Below are positions 29,907 to 41,866 of a stretch of 64,000 bases of DNA, in pieces. The notes below the pieces were generated by a model. The model saw nothing but the letters and a program-made list of their open reading frames with translations. It was not told where the DNA came from and made no database searches. The DNA is from Paludibacterium denitrificans (lineage in GTDB: Bacteria > Pseudomonadota > Gammaproteobacteria > Burkholderiales > Chromobacteriaceae), in NCBI RefSeq assembly GCF_009707705.1, contig NZ_WLYX01000001.1, forward strand, positions 2,418,001 to 2,482,000, in the 5' to 3' direction. Position 1 is the first letter of the stretch; the number at the start of each line of letters is the position of its first letter. A program made the translations under genes and the position numbers.

Positions 29907-32900
29907 TTACCACAGCACACGCACGCTGTCTTCGCCCAGCCAGTCGCGTAAAGACAGCAACAATCCGTCGTCCAGCCGCACGCCCCAGGCTGGCGGCAGC
30001 ATCAGGTCACCACGTGCCCGGCCATTGTTGTAGCTGATACGTACCGGACAACCGGCTTCTTCACTCTGAAACGGTTGTAACAGGGTTTTGAGCTTGCCGA
30101 CATCACTGTTGCCGTTCATTTGCAGCGACAGGCTGCGGGCATAGCGGCTGCGTGCTTCGCCCAGTTCGTAGACCTTGTCGGCAATGATGCGCAGGCCACC
30201 GGAGAAGTTATCCTCGCTGACCTTGCCTTCCACCACCAATACCGTGTCGTCTTTCAGCTTACTGCGGTTGGCTTCGTAGCTTTCGGCAAACAGGCTGACT
30301 TCCAGTTTGGTACTGCCATCGTCCAGTTGCACAAAGGCCATTTTGCCGCGGTTGCCCACCTTGACGCGGATGCCGGTGACAAAGCTTACCAGCAGCTGCG
30401 GCTCGCGTTTGGGCACCAGCCGTGCCAGCGGTGTTTTGATGAAGCCGCGCACTTCCTGCGCGTAGGCGCTGAACGGGTGGCCGGACAGGTAAAACCCGAC
30501 GGCGAGTTTCTCTTCGGCCAACTTGACGGCATCGTTCCACGGCCGGGTTTCCACCATCGGGACCGGCGGTGCCACGTCGTCACCCAGCAGGTCGAACAGG
30601 CCGCCCTGATTGGCGTTGGCGTGTTGTTGTTCCGCCGCTTCCATGGCGAGGCCGACGTTGGCAAACAGCTTGGCGCGGTTGGGTTCCAGCGCGTCAAACG
30701 CCCCGGCGCGGATCAGCGATTCGATCACCCGTTTGTTGACGGTTTTCTTGTCGGTGCGCTGGCAGAAGTCGAACAGGTCGGTAAACGGCCCGCCTTCGTT
30801 GCGTACGGCGACGATGTGATCCACCGCCGCTTCACCTGTGCCCTTGATAGCGCCCAGCGCATAGCGGATGTGCTGACGGTCCACCGGGACGAAGCGGTAG
30901 AAGCTTTCGTTGACGTCCGGCGGCAGGAATTCCAGCTTGTTGACCAGACAGTCGTCGTAGAACACCTTGAGCTGATCGGTGTTGTCCAGTTCCGACGACA
31001 TGGTAGCGGCCATGAAGGCGGCGCAGTGATGCGCCTTGAGCCAGGCGGTCTGGTACGACACCACGGCGTAGGCGGCGGTGTGTGACTTGTTGAAACCGTA
31101 CTCGGCAAACTTGGCCATCAAGTCGAACAGCATTTCGGCCAACTTGGGGTCGTAGCCTTTCTTGGCGGCACCTTCCGCGATCAGGCTGCGGTGCTTGGCC
31201 ATTTCTTCGGCTTTTTTCTTCCCCATTGCACGGCGTAGCATGTCAGCGCCGCCGAGCGTGTAGCCGCCGATGATCTGCGAGATCTGCATCACCTGTTCCT
31301 GATACACGATCACGCCATAGGTCGGGTCGAGACAGCCTTTCAGGTCGGGGTGGAAATAGTCCACTTCCTGTTTGCTTAAGCTTTACGCAGGATGAAGTCA
31401 TCCACCATGCCTGAGCCGAGCGGGCCCGGCCGGTACAGCGCCAGCACGGCGATGATGTCTTCAAAGCGGTCAGGCTTCAGCTTTTCCAACAGCCGTTTCA
31501 TGCCGTCCGATTCAAGCTGGAAGACGGCCGTGGTATTGGCTTCCTGCAAAATCTTGTAGGCGGCCGGGTCGGTAAACTCCAGTAACTCGAGGTCGGTGTC
31601 GAAGCTGGGGTCGAGCTGCTTGATGTAGCGCACTGCCGGTCGATGATGGTGAGGTTGCGTAAGCCCAGAAAGTCGAACTTCACCAGCCCGACCTGTTCCA
31701 CGTCGTCCTTGTCCAGCATCGACACCGGCACGGCATCTTCGCCACTGGCTTTGTACATCGGGCAGAAGTCGGTGATCTTGCCCGGTGCAATCAGCACGCC
31801 CCCCGCGTGCATGCCGATGTTGCGGGTCAGGCCTTCCAGTTTTTTCGCCAGCGCCCACAGTTCGCGCAGTTCTTCTTCATTTTCCAGCCGCTCTTTCAGT
31901 ACCGGTTCCATCTCGACCGCATCGTCCAGACTGAAATGCTTGCCCGGCGCGGCCGGAATCAGCTTGGATACGCCATCGCAGAAGCTGTACGGCAGGTCGA
32001 GCACGCGGCCAACGTCGCGCACCACCGCCTTGGCGGCCATGGTGCCGAAGGTGGCGATCTGGCTGACGGCCTCGGCGCCGTAGGCCTGACGTACGTATTC
32101 GATCACGCGGTAACGGTTGTCCTGACAGAAGTCCACGTCAAAGTCAGGCATGGACACCCGTTCCGGGTTGAGGAAGCGTTCAAACAGCAGGGCGTATTGC
32201 AGCGGGTCGATATCGGTAATCTTCAGGCTGAACGCCACCAGACTGCCTAACACCGGAACCACGGCCCGGCCCCACCGGGCAGCCGTTGTTCTTGGCCCAG
32301 TTGATGAAGTCGGCCACGATCAGGAAGTAACCCGGAAACCCCATCTGGATGATGGTGTTCAGCTCGGTCTGCAAACGCTCGTCGTAGCGCGCGCGGTTTT
32401 CGGCCAACTGCTGCGGGTCGGGATAAAGCTTGGGCAGCCGTTCTTCCAGCCCGTCGCGCGAGCGTTTGACCAGATAATCGTCCAGCGTCATGCCGTCGGG
32501 CGTCGGGAAATTGGGCAGGTAGTTGTGCCCCAGCTCGATGGTGACGTTGCAGCGTTTGGCGATTTCTACCGTGTTGGCCAGTGCTTCCGGGATGTCGGCA
32601 AAACGCTCCGCCATCTGCGCTTCGCTGAGGAAATATTGGCACTCGTCAAAGTTCTTTGGCTTAAGCGCTTGTCGGACAGGGTATAGCCTTCGGCAATGCA
32701 GACGCGCGCTTCGTGCGCCTTGAAGTCGTCCGGCTCCATGAACTGGATCGGGTGGGTGGCCACTACCGGCAAGCCGGTTTCGCTTACCAGCCACACGGTG
32801 GACTGCACGACGTTTTCCACCTGCGGATTGTTGATCCGCTGCAATTCCAGATAGAAGCCGCCGGGAAACAGCCGTGCCCAATAATCGGCCCGGCGCCGTG

Positions 32901-33354
32901 CTTCGTCGTGTTGGCCCATTGACAACGCCAGCCCGACGTCGCCATGGTGTGCCCCGGACAGGCACAACAGGTTGCTGTTGTCGCCGTTTTCCAGCCATTC
33001 GCGCTTGATTTCCGCCCGGCCGCGGTACTGATTGTGCGTATAGGCATCGGCCAGCAGCTGGCACAACCGTTTATAACCGGCGCGATTCTTGACGGTGAGC
33101 ATCAGCCGGTATGGCTTGTCGCGGTCATCGTCGTTTTGCAGCCAGATATCGCAGGACACGATGGGCTTGATGCCCTTGCCCCGGCATGATTTGTAAAACT
33201 TGACCATGCCAAAGATGTTCATCAGGTCCGACATGCCAAGCGCAGGCATGCTGTCCTTCACCGCCCGTTTAACCGCGTCGTCGAGCTGGACGATGCCGTC
33301 GGTGATGGAGAATTCGGAGTGCAGGCGTAAATGGATAAAGCGGGGTGCAGTCAT
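29907..33354 (-). CDS. dnaE: DNA polymerase III alpha subunit (four frameshifts)
   Basis: Replicative polymerase catalytic subunit. Domains in order from 33354: PHP ([17 protein letters not shown]), palm and fingers with [13 protein letters not shown] and the catalytic [45 protein letters not shown], the helix-hairpin-helix region, and the OB fold ([19 protein letters not shown]). About 1149 residues. Breaks at 32659-32666 (GCTTAAGC), 32245-32251 (GTTAGGC on the minus strand) and 31374-31381 (GCTTAAGC) all replace GCCGGC; a fourth, at about 31638, is a lost G. An essential gene cannot carry four disruptions, which is the strongest argument for sequence error here. Confidence 0.95.
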
Positions 33355-33487
33355 CCCGTCATTCTACCGCAGGCACGCGGTCGTGCAGCAGCGCCCGGAC
33401 AAGATTTGGCATTTTACAAACAGGCTACTATTTTGTTGCGGTGCGGTATTAGAATGAAGTCATTCTTAAAAAAGCAAGGGACTCGAC

Positions 33488-34088
33488 ATGCAACAGGATA
33501 TCCGGGAACTGGAGCCCAGCAGCGTTTACCGATTACTCGTCAGCAGCGTGCTGCCACGGCCGATTGCCTGGGTCAGTACGCAGAATCTGCACGGAGTGGC
33601 CAATCTGGCGCCGTTCTCGTTTTTCACCGTGGCCAGCGTGAATCCGCCGGTGTTGGCGTTCAGCGTCATCCGCCCGTCAAATGGCGGGGAGAAAGATACC
33701 CGGCGAATATCCGCTCCACGGGCGATTTTGTGGTGAACATCGTCAGCCAAGAGTTGGCCGAAGCCATGAATCTGTCCTGTGGCCAGTATCCGGCTGAGGT
33801 GGATGAATTCGATCTGGCCGGGCTGGAAAAGGCGCGCAGCCTGCAGGTGCGAGCCCCCGGGGTGGCCGGGGCTCCGGTACGTTTCGAATGTACCTTGCGC
33901 TCCAGTCAGTCGCTGGGCGCGGGGCCGGGCGCAGCGAGCTGATTCTGGGCGATGTCCGCCATGTGCATGTTGACGATGCCCTCTGGCAGGATGGCAAGCT
34001 CGATTCGAAGGCGCTGGATGCCATCGGCAAGCTGGCGGGCGACGACTACAGCACCACGCGCGATGTCTTTGCCATGCAGCGGCCGTAA
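33488..34088 (+). CDS. Flavin reductase-family protein (two frameshifts)
   Basis: FMN-binding split-barrel protein of about 200 residues. Family text: LLVSSVLPRPIAWVSTQNLHGVANLAPFSFFTVASVNPPVLAF, then DFVVNIVSQELAEAMNLSCGQYPAEVDEFDLAGL and ELILGDVRHVHVDD. Breaks at about 33700 (one C missing before PANIRSTGDF) and about 33925. Such proteins supply reduced flavin or act as oxidoreductases; the partner is unknown. It is divergent from dnaE. Confidence 0.8.
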
Positions 34089-34222
34089 GGTCTGCCGTGA
34101 TCCAACGTAAAACGCCATCATGTGATCGAGCCGTTTCCTGAATCTGTTGAAATAATTTAGGGCTAGCGGCAATGGGCGGAGGGGGTGAAAACCTTCAAAC
34201 CATCCAGGTCAGAGCAAGAAAA

Positions 34223-34256
34223 TAAGAGGAGGGCCGAAGCTGGCCCCCCTCTTTTC
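34223..34256 (+). terminator. Terminator between the flavin reductase and nuclease genes
   Basis: GAGGAGGGCC and GGCCCCCCTC pair with one mismatch around GAAGCT, then CTTTTCG. Confidence 0.65.
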
Positions 34257-34275
34257 GTTCCGGAGCTGGAAGCCG

Positions 34276-35422
34276 TCAGTCGCCGAGATTGACGGTTAAA
34301 TCGGAGCCGAACCGTAGGCCGACGACATCACAGGCCATCTCGATGATTCGGCGGATGGTCGCCCGGCTGTGGTTGGTGCTGACCCACCAGCCGGATTTCA
34401 GCTTGGTGGAGTACTCCCGGCAAAGGTCAGGCCTGTCAGGGTAAAGTTCGTCGCGAGTCTTAGACAGATAACGGCGGGTCCTCCCATGCTTGGGTAGGGC
34501 CGCGAACCGCTCGGGAAAAGAGGCGTCCCTCGCCGCCAGAGTCTCGAAAGCTTGGATCATCACATCGCAGGCGTTGCGGCCCGCGTGGTGTTGTCCGTCG
34601 AGGACGAAGCCGATCGATGTGGGGAAGGCTGCTCCCTTTCGCGCAGGGGGTGCCGCAGGGCGTTGGATCGGGGCCGGAGCGATCGGGGCTTGGGAGGTCG
34701 GCTGGGAGATTCTGGATTGCGGAGCTTGGTACCGGTGAGCACCCATGACGACACCACCCTTGGTCCTCGACTTCAAGAATCGGGCGACGGTGTCGGGGGC
34801 GGGCTTGAAGCCGCACAGGCTCTCCACCTTGTCGGAGACGATCTCCAAGAGCATTTCGTCCTCGTCCTCCATCAGACGGTCCCATGCGGCTAGCCAGCGT
34901 GGATTCAATTTGCCGCTCGCGGGCGAGATTGCGGTAATCCTGCCGGGCTGCATCGATGGCGGCCCCGGAGGCGATCGCGTCGTGCCGCAGGTAGCGTTCG
35001 AGCCGCGAGACGCACTCCTTCATGTCCCGTTCCACGATGTCGAGCTTATAGACCCGCCGCTCGCCATAATCGCCCTGCTCGGCAGGGAGGAAGAAATTCC
35101 ACTCCTGACCGTCGGTCAGGATCGCCATCGGGACGCCGGTGTGAAAGGCGTATTCGAAGAGCTGCCGCTCGGCCCCGTCGCTCTGTCCGATCTGCTTGAC
35201 CTCGACGAAGGCGATCGGCTTGCTGGCGGGATGGCACAGGGCGTAATCCACGCGGCGGCCCGATAAGGAAAATTCGGGGCAGACGACCCGGGTGTCGTAG
35301 GTCGGCCACGAGAGGGCGTTCAGAATCCGCAGGACGATGCCTTGCGAGACCGAGGCCTCGTTCGCAAACCGGCCCGACTTGATTCCAGCCCGGATGTCCT
35401 CGATGTCTTGCGCCAAACCCAT
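34276..35422 (-). CDS. HsdR-N/PD-(D/E)XK-type restriction-like protein (one frameshift)
   Basis: About 382 residues. The N-terminal half resembles the nuclease domain of type I restriction R subunits: RVDYALCHPASKPIAFVEVKQIG supplies the Asp and Glu-x-Lys of a PD-(D/E)XK site, followed by QLFEYAFHTGVPMAILTDGQEWNFF. A Pro/Ala-rich linker separates a C-terminal domain (KSGWWVSTNHSRATIRRIIEMACDVVGL) that I do not recognise. MGLAQDIEDI at 35422 is preferred because GGGGAGA precedes it. The frame slips at about 34900. No methylase or specificity gene lies next to it, and the 10-mer is absent here, which suggests transfer. A defence role is inference. Confidence 0.6.
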
Positions 35423-35558
35423 GCTGCGTCTCCCCATGAACGGAGCATTAGTTTAAGCGCGAACGGGATGGCCGTCGACGCTGACTCGGTCCGGAGTAGC
35501 TGCGGCTATTTCTTGGCGTCCATACCATTAACAAAGCCATGCAGTGCTGAGTTACCAG

Positions 35559-35807
35559 TTACTTGTCGGTTTTCGGGGTCAGGGCGGCGAGGGCGGCTTT
35601 TTGCATGTCCAGTGTCTTGATCTGCATCGCCACCATGCCAAGGTTCATGGTCAGCCAGCTTTCCACCACGCGCAGTTCGGCCTGTTTGCGCTCGATTTCT
35701 TCTTCGCTCATCGGCGGCAGAAACGGTTGTGCACCCGGTGGCGTACTGTTTTGCCAGAGTTGACGGAACAGGCTGAACGGGTCGGTGGGGTTGAAGTCGG
35801 CGCTCAT
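35559..35807 (-). CDS. phaM: PhaM-type PHA granule protein
   Basis: 82-residue protein with an N-terminal DPFSLFRQLWQNS, the PPMSEEEIERKQAELRVVESWLTMNLGMVAMQIKTL helix typical of PhaM, and a short Lys-containing tail. PhaM proteins activate PHA synthase and tie granules to the nucleoid in Cupriavidus necator; the basic DNA-binding tail of that protein is missing here. GGAGGAGA precedes the ATG. It lies downstream of maeB, separated by a terminator. Confidence 0.75.
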   Translation of the reverse strand: MSADFNPTDPFSLFRQLWQNSTPPGAQPFLPPMSEEEIERKQAELRVVESWLTMNLGMVAMQIKTLDMQKAALAALTPKTDK

Positions 35808-35835
35808 GATGTTGTTCTCCTCCGGATGGAAATAA

Positions 35836-35864
35836 AAACGGACAACCCGTGGGCTGTCCGTTCA
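35836..35864 (-). terminator. Terminator downstream of maeB
   Basis: ACGGACA / TGTCCGT outer stem plus CCC / GGG inner stem. It follows the maeB stop on the minus strand and precedes phaM. Confidence 0.65.
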
Positions 35865-35902
35865 GTATAAGCCGCTTTGGCGTGCGTCGGTGCGGGGCTG
35901 GT

Positions 35903-38173
35903 TTAGCCCTGCGCATCCACGGCGGCCAGTGCCACCATGTTGACGATGCGACGTACCGACGAGATCGGCGTCAGGATGTGTACCGGCTTGGCCATACCCA
36001 TCAGGATCGGGCCAATCGTCACGCCGTCCGAGGCGGAAACACGCAGCAGGTTATAGCTGATGTTGGCGGCTTCCACGTTCGGCATGATCAGCAGGTTGGC
36101 CGAACCCTTGAGCGTGGTATCCGGCATGGCTTGCTGGCGAATGGCTTCCACCAGTGCGGCGTCGCCTTGCATCTCGCCATCGATTTCCAGCGTCGGGTTG
36201 GTTTGCTGGATCAGCGCCAGCGCGTCGGACATCTTGCCAGCCGACGGCGACTGCACGGTGCCAAAGCTGGAGTTGGACAACAGCGCTGCCTTGGGCACGA
36301 TACCGAAACGGCGGACCGACGTCGCGGCCATGTCGGTGATGGCAGCCAGCTGTTCGGCATTCGGGTTGGCATTGACGTAGGTGTCGGTGATGAAGATGTT
36401 GCCGGTCGGCAAGATCAACGCGTTCATCGCCGCGGCGCCCTTGTCCTGATCAGCGTAGCCAATCACCTTTTCCACGATGTCGAAGTGCTGACGGTAGGAA
36501 CCATAGGTCCCGCAAATCAGCGCATCGGCTTCGCCACGACGCAGCATCAGGGTACCGATCAGCGTGGAGTTGCCGATCACGCGACGACGAGCCTGTTCCT
36601 GCGAGACACCCTGACGCTTGGTCAGGTTGTAATACTCGCGCCAGTATTCGTTGAAACGCGGATCGGATTCGTTGTTGACCAGCTCGAAGTCTTCACCCGC
36701 CTTGAGCTTGAGGCCGAGTTTCTCGATGCGTTTTTCGATCACCGACGGACGACCGATCAGGATCGGCTTGGCCAGACCATTGGAGACGATTTCCTGCGTG
36801 GCATGTAGCACGCGTTCATCTTCGCCTTCGGCCAACACCACGCGCTTCTGCTCTTTCTTCGCCCGGGTGAACACCGGCTTCATGAACAGGTTGGTCTTGT
36901 AGACGAACTGCGCCAGTTGTTCGACGTAGGCATCGAAGTCCGGGATCGGGCGCGTGGCCACGCCGGAATCCATGGCGGCTTTGGCTACGGCCGGAGCGAT
37001 CTTGACGATCAGGCGCGGGTCAAACGGCTTCGGAATCAGGTATTCGGGACCAAACGACAGTTCCTGATCACCATAGGCAGAGGCCACAACATCGGACTGT
37101 TCGGCCATGGCCAGATCAGCGATGGCGCGAACACAGGCCAGCTTCATTTCTTCATTGATGGTGGTGGCGCCCACGTCCAGCGCACCACGGAAGATGAACG
37201 GGAAGCACAGGACGTTGTTGACCTGGTTCGGGAAATCGGAACGGCCGGTGCAGGTGATGGCGTCGGAACGGACTTCCTTGACCAGCGGCGGCAGGATTTC
37301 CGGTTCCGGGTTGGCTAGCGCCAGAATCATCGGGTCACGGGCCATGGAACGTACCATGTCCTGCGTTACCAGTTTCGGACCAGACAGACCGAGGAAGATG
37401 TCGGCGCCAACCATGGCATCGGCCAGCTTGCGTTGGCCGTTGTCCTGAATGGCAAAACGCTTCTTGGTTTCGTCCATCTTGTCGTCGCGGCCCTGATAGA
37501 TCACCCCTTTGGAGTCGCAGACGGTGATGTTTTCGCGGGTCATGCCCAATGCCACCAGCAATTCCATGCAGGCAATGGCCGCCGCACCGGCACCGGAGGT
37601 TACCGGGCGGACTTCTTCGATTTTCTTGTTGATCAGGCGCAGGCCGTTGAGGATGGCGGCTGCGGAAACAATGGCCGTACCGTGCTGGTCATCGTGGAAT
37701 ACCGGAATATTCATGCGTTCGCGGCATTTCTTCTCGATGTAGAAGCATTCCGGCGCCTTGATGTCTTCCAGGTTGATACCGCCAAAGGTCGGTTCCAGCG
37801 AGCAGACGATATCCACCAGCTTGTCCGGGTCCAGCTCATTGACTTCGATATCGAACACGTCGATACCGGCAAATTTCTTGAACAGTACGCCTTTACCTTC
37901 CATGACCGGCTTGTTTACCAGAGCGCCGATATTGCCCAGACCCAGTACGGCGGTGCCGTTGGAGATCACGGCCACCAGGTTGCCACGGGCGGTGTATTTG
38001 TAGGCGTTGAGTGGGTCTTCAACAATGGCATCGCATGCGGCGGCGACACCCGGTGAGTAGGCAAGGGCTAAGTCGCGCTGGGTGGCCAAAGGTTTGGTCG
38101 GTGCAACTTGGATCTTGCCGTGGTTCGGATACTGGTGATACTCGAGTGCGCTTTGACGCAATTGCTCGTCCAT
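35903..38173 (-). CDS. maeB: NADP-dependent malic enzyme, phosphotransacetylase-fused type
   Basis: Oxidative decarboxylation of malate to pyruvate with NADPH production. N-terminal malic-enzyme domain ([46 protein letters not shown](P) fold [14 protein letters not shown]), then from about residue 430 a phosphate-acetyltransferase-like domain ([37 protein letters not shown]) that is usually regulatory. 756 residues, full length and uninterrupted, one of the few large genes without a break. It supplies NADPH for biosynthesis, and possibly for PHA made around PhaM. Confidence 0.95.
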   Translation of the reverse strand: MDEQLRQSALEYHQYPNHGKIQVAPTKPLATQRDLALAYSPGVAAACDAIVEDPLNAYKYTARGNLVAVISNGTAVLGLGNIGALVNKPVMEGKGVLFKKFAGIDVFDIEVNELDPDKLVDIVCSLEPTFGGINLEDIKAPECFYIEKKCRERMNIPVFHDDQHGTAIVSAAAILNGLRLINKKIEEVRPVTSGAGAAAIACMELLVALGMTRENITVCDSKGVIYQGRDDKMDETKKRFAIQDNGQRKLADAMVGADIFLGLSGPKLVTQDMVRSMARDPMILALANPEPEILPPLVKEVRSDAITCTGRSDFPNQVNNVLCFPFIFRGALDVGATTINEEMKLACVRAIADLAMAEQSDVVASAYGDQELSFGPEYLIPKPFDPRLIVKIAPAVAKAAMDSGVATRPIPDFDAYVEQLAQFVYKTNLFMKPVFTRAKKEQKRVVLAEGEDERVLHATQEIVSNGLAKPILIGRPSVIEKRIEKLGLKLKAGEDFELVNNESDPRFNEYWREYYNLTKRQGVSQEQARRRVIGNSTLIGTLMLRRGEADALICGTYGSYRQHFDIVEKVIGYADQDKGAAAMNALILPTGNIFITDTYVNANPNAEQLAAITDMAATSVRRFGIVPKAALLSNSSFGTVQSPSAGKMSDALALIQQTNPTLEIDGEMQGDAALVEAIRQQAMPDTTLKGSANLLIMPNVEAANISYNLLRVSASDGVTIGPILMGMAKPVHILTPISSVRRIVNMVALAAVDAQG

Positions 38174-38340
38174 TATCGAGAGCTCCTGATTAGATGAGGT
38201 TTCTTTTAAGTACGTTCAGCGATAACCGCTTATTATAAGGGCTAACCCTGCATGGGGCTATGCCGTGTCCGACAAAAAACGCGACACTAATTTTCATCCT
38301 TTGCCATAACGGTAAAATTCCAGTGGCATCGGGCGCTGTC

Positions 38341-39349
38341 TCAGTGTCCCGGTCGGAAACCTGTTTCCCGGTAAATGGCTTGTAACAGCCCCGGCCCGAT
38401 ACGGCTGGCCATGCGCGCATGCACAGGCCAGAGCGCGCGCTTGAATGCCGCCCGCTCCTGCGCCGTCGGGGTGTAAATGACGGTCTTGCCGGAGGCGCGG
38501 ATACTGGCCAGCGCCTTGTCATTCTCCTGCTTGGCAATATCGTTGGCATAGCGGGTGGCGTCCTGCATGGCGCCCTCCAGCGTGCGACGGATATCGCTGG
38601 GCAGGCCATCCCAGAATTTCTTGTTGACGATTACTGCATAGCCCAGAAAACCATGGTTGGTGAGCGTCAGGTGTTTTTGTACCTGATAGGCGCGGCTGGT
38701 GTAGAAGTTGGAGCCTTCCATCTCCGCCCCGTCCACCACGCTTAACACGCAAGGCCTGATAGACATCGGAAAACGCCATGATTTGCGGCTGGCCGCCTAC
38801 GGCACGGATTTCTTCTTCCAGAACCTTGGATGGCTGCACGCGGATCTTCAGGCCTTTCAGGTCGCCGGGACGGCGAATCGGGCGGTTGGCCGAAAAATTC
38901 TTGAAGCCGTTGTCCCAGTACGCCAGCCCCTTGATGCCCTTGCTTTCCAGTAAGCCGAGCAACTGGCTGCCAAGGCTGCCGTTGAGCACCCGGTTGACCG
39001 CGCGGTAATCGTCAAACAGGTAGGGCAGGTCGAAGACTTCAAATTCCTTGATGCCCAACGGGCCGAACTTGGCCAGACTGGGGGCCAGCATCTGCACGGC
39101 GCCCAGCTGCAGCGCCTCCAGCTCGTCTTTATCCTTGTATAGCTGGCTATTCGGGTAGATCAACACGCGCACTTTGCCGCCGGTGCGGCTTTCGGCCAAC
39201 TTCTTGAAATATGCGGCCGCCTTGCCCTTTGGCGTATCCGGTGCCACCACGTGGCTGAACCGGATGATGATTTCCGCGCTGGCGCAAGCGGGCAAGCCCA
39301 GCCAGCCCAAGACCAGCACGGCCATGGCCAGTGCCTGTTTCAGCTTCAT
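38341..39349 (-). CDS. dctP: TRAP-type C4-dicarboxylate-binding protein DctP (one frameshift)
   Basis: Periplasmic binding protein of a TRAP transporter. Signal peptide ends PACASA-EIII; RFSHVVAPDTPKGKAAAYFKKLAESRTGGKV and VFDLPYLFDDYRAVNRVLNG are typical, and the ligand-carboxylate Arg lies in LKGLKIRVQPS. The frame breaks at 38740-38746, GTTAAGC on the minus strand for the GCCGGC of LRAGVVDG. About 336 residues. No DctQ/DctM membrane subunits are in the window, so it may serve elsewhere-encoded subunits or act as a sensor partner of the divergent kinase at 39485. Confidence 0.87.
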
Positions 39350-39484
39350 CCTCTGTATCCCGCTGTGTTGTTATAGCGATGTATTTTATCAGCCATCAGC
39401 TGGCTTTTATTCCGGTGTAAAGTAGAGGGCTGTTCATTTGCCATCCATTGGGGACTTCCGCATTGCGGCTTTCCCTCGCTGCCT

Positions 39485-41813
39485 ATGTCCGTCATTGATT
39501 TCCTTGCCCGGCGTCGTGTGCCGCGCCTGCTGTGGTTCACAACTGCCGTTACGCTGCTGGCGTTGATGGTGGCATTGGGCGGCCTGTTTTATCTGGTTTA
39601 CCGCGACTGGAAAGACGAGCAGCAGGATAACCTGATTCAGGAAGTGCTCTGGCTGGAGCAGTCGTTACGCCTGCACATGGAGGGCCATCAGGCCCGGGCT
39701 GACACGCTGGCCAGTGATGTGCTGGCATCGCGGGTCAATAGCCGCAAGTTTGCCAGCGTGGTGGAGTTTTTCATCCGCGAAAACCCGGAAGTGGCCAATG
39801 TGCAGTGGGTCGATACCCATGGCAAGGTGCTGTGGGATCAGCACGGCCAGCGCAATGATGGCAAACAGCTGACCCGGCAGGAATACGATGCCCTGTGGCG
39901 CGCCGCGCGCCTGCTGCGGCCATCGTACAGCCCGCCGTATCTGGGGGCGGATGGCAAATACCGTTTCGATCTGGCCGTGCCGATGATCGATGACGGCAAG
40001 CCGCGTGGCGGCCTGCGTGTGATTTACCAATTGGATTTGCTGCTCTATCACCAGGTGCCGTGGTGGATTGCTTCAAAAAATTACATCAGCATTCAGGATC
40101 TGGACGGCAAGACACTGGCCAGCAAGTTTGACTCCAGCGAGCATCCCAGCAACATTTCCCATCAAACCAGTTTTGATCCGCCGGGCTATGGCTTGTCCCT
40201 CAAGGCAGTGAGTTATCGCACCGGGCTTGGGCTGACGCTACCGGTGCTTACCGGGTTGATCCTGCTGCTGGCGGCGGCGCTGATTTATTCTGTCTGGCGG
40301 ATTCGCCGTCATGTGCGGGAACGCTCCGAGGCGGAACATGCACTGGCGGTGGAGGTGTCATTGCGCCGGGCCATTGAAGACTGCATGAAAAGCGGGCTGG
40401 TGACCTTTGGCCTGCAAGGCGAAATCGTGCGCGTGAATCGCGCTTTTTGCGAGCTGTTGGGCTATGGCTCGGAAGAGTTGGTCGGCCAGAAACCGCCGCA
40501 TTCGTTCTGGCCGAAGAACGACTACCCGCTGCTACAGGCCGCCATGGATGCGGTGCGCCATGGCCAGCAACCGGAGCTGGGCTTCGAATTGCGCTTCCAG
40601 CGCAAAAGTGGCGAATCTATCGAGGTGCGCTTGTACGCTACGCCGCTGATCGAACAGGATGGCCGTCACCATGGCTGGATCGCCACGTTGTTCGACATTA
40701 CCGAACGCAAGCGCCAGCGCCTGGCGCTGAATGCCTCGCATCAACGTTTCCTCACGGTGCTCAATGGGCTGCAGGCCGGGGTGTGCGTGGTGGATGCCGA
40801 AAACGGCCAGCTGCTGTACGCCAACCCCACTTTTGCCTATCTGTGGCTACAGGAAGAACCGGATGCCCCGTGTTGCGTGTTGTTGCCGGGGTTGGCCGAA
40901 GCGGGAGGGCAGGACAATCTCGGTGCCGAATTTGCCGTGGATGAAGGACAACACTGGTTCCAGCTGCACCGTTGAGCGTATCGACTGGGTCAACGGCGAG
41001 GCCGCCCGGCTGGTGATTCTGGCCGACATCACCGAAGACAAGGAGCGCGAAGCGCGCGAGCAAAGCCAGCAGGAGCGCTTCCAGAATACTTCACGGCTGA
41101 TCGCCATGGGCGAAATGGCGTCCAGCCCGGCGCATGAGCTTAACCAGCCGCTTACAGCCATCAATACGTATGCCGCCGGGCTGATGCGCCGTTTGCCGGA
41201 AGACATGACCTTGCCGCGAGGCGTGCGCGAAGCCGTGCAGGCCATCGCCGAGCAGGCACGTCGCGCCGGTCAGATCGTCAACAGCATCCGCGCCTTCGTC
41301 AAAAAGCACGAGCCGCAACTGGAACATGTCGATCCCTCTCGCGTGGTATTGCGGGCGGCAGGGTTGGCCGAAAGTCTGGCCAGCAAGGCCGGTGTGCAGC
41401 TGCAGGTACAACAGCAGGCGGCTGATTGCTTGCTGGATATGGACCCGGTGCTGATCGAGCAGGTGTTGCTCAATCTGATGAAAAACGCCATCGAAGCCAT
41501 GCAGGATGGCCACACCCGTCGGCCCTGTGTGCGGGTCAGCACCGCCATTACGCCAGTAAACTGGCGCGTGGAAGTGGCCGACAACGGCCCCGGGCTGGCT
41601 GCTGCCATCAAAGACAACCTGTTCACCCCGTTTTATTCCACCAAGGTGGAAGGCATGGGCATTGGCCTCAATATTTGCCGCTCCATTGTCGAATTCCACC
41701 GTGGCCAGTTTGGCGTCGAGTCGGTGCCCGGCGACGGCTGCGTGTTCTGGTTCACCCTGCCGCTGGCGGCAGGAACAGCATTGCCGCCTCAACTCCCGTC
41801 AGCCAACGCATAA
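39485..41813 (+). CDS. DctS-like sensor histidine kinase (one frameshift)
   Basis: Inner-membrane sensor kinase of about 776 residues. TM1 (LLWFTTAVTLLALMVALGGLFYLVY) and TM2 (LTLPVLTGLILLLAAALIYSVW) enclose a periplasmic dCache-like domain of about 210 residues. Two PAS domains follow (VTFGLQGEIVRVNRAFCELLGYG and AGVCVVDAENGQLLYANPTF), then HisKA with H-box GEMASSPAHELNQPLTAI and an ATPase with LMKNAIEAM, VADNGPGL and GMGIGLNICRSIVE. An extra T near 40974 breaks the frame. Divergent from dctP, so it probably senses C4-dicarboxylates. No response regulator is adjacent. Confidence 0.86.
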
Positions 41814-41814
41814 A

Positions 41815-41843
41815 AAAACGGTGCCCGAGAGCACCGTTTTTTT
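41815..41843. terminator. Bidirectional terminator between the kinase gene and nadB
   Basis: AAAAACGGTGC-CCGAGA-GCACCGTTTTTTT. Confidence 0.92.
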
Positions 41844-41866
41844 ATCAACCCGAGTTGGCCGAAAAG

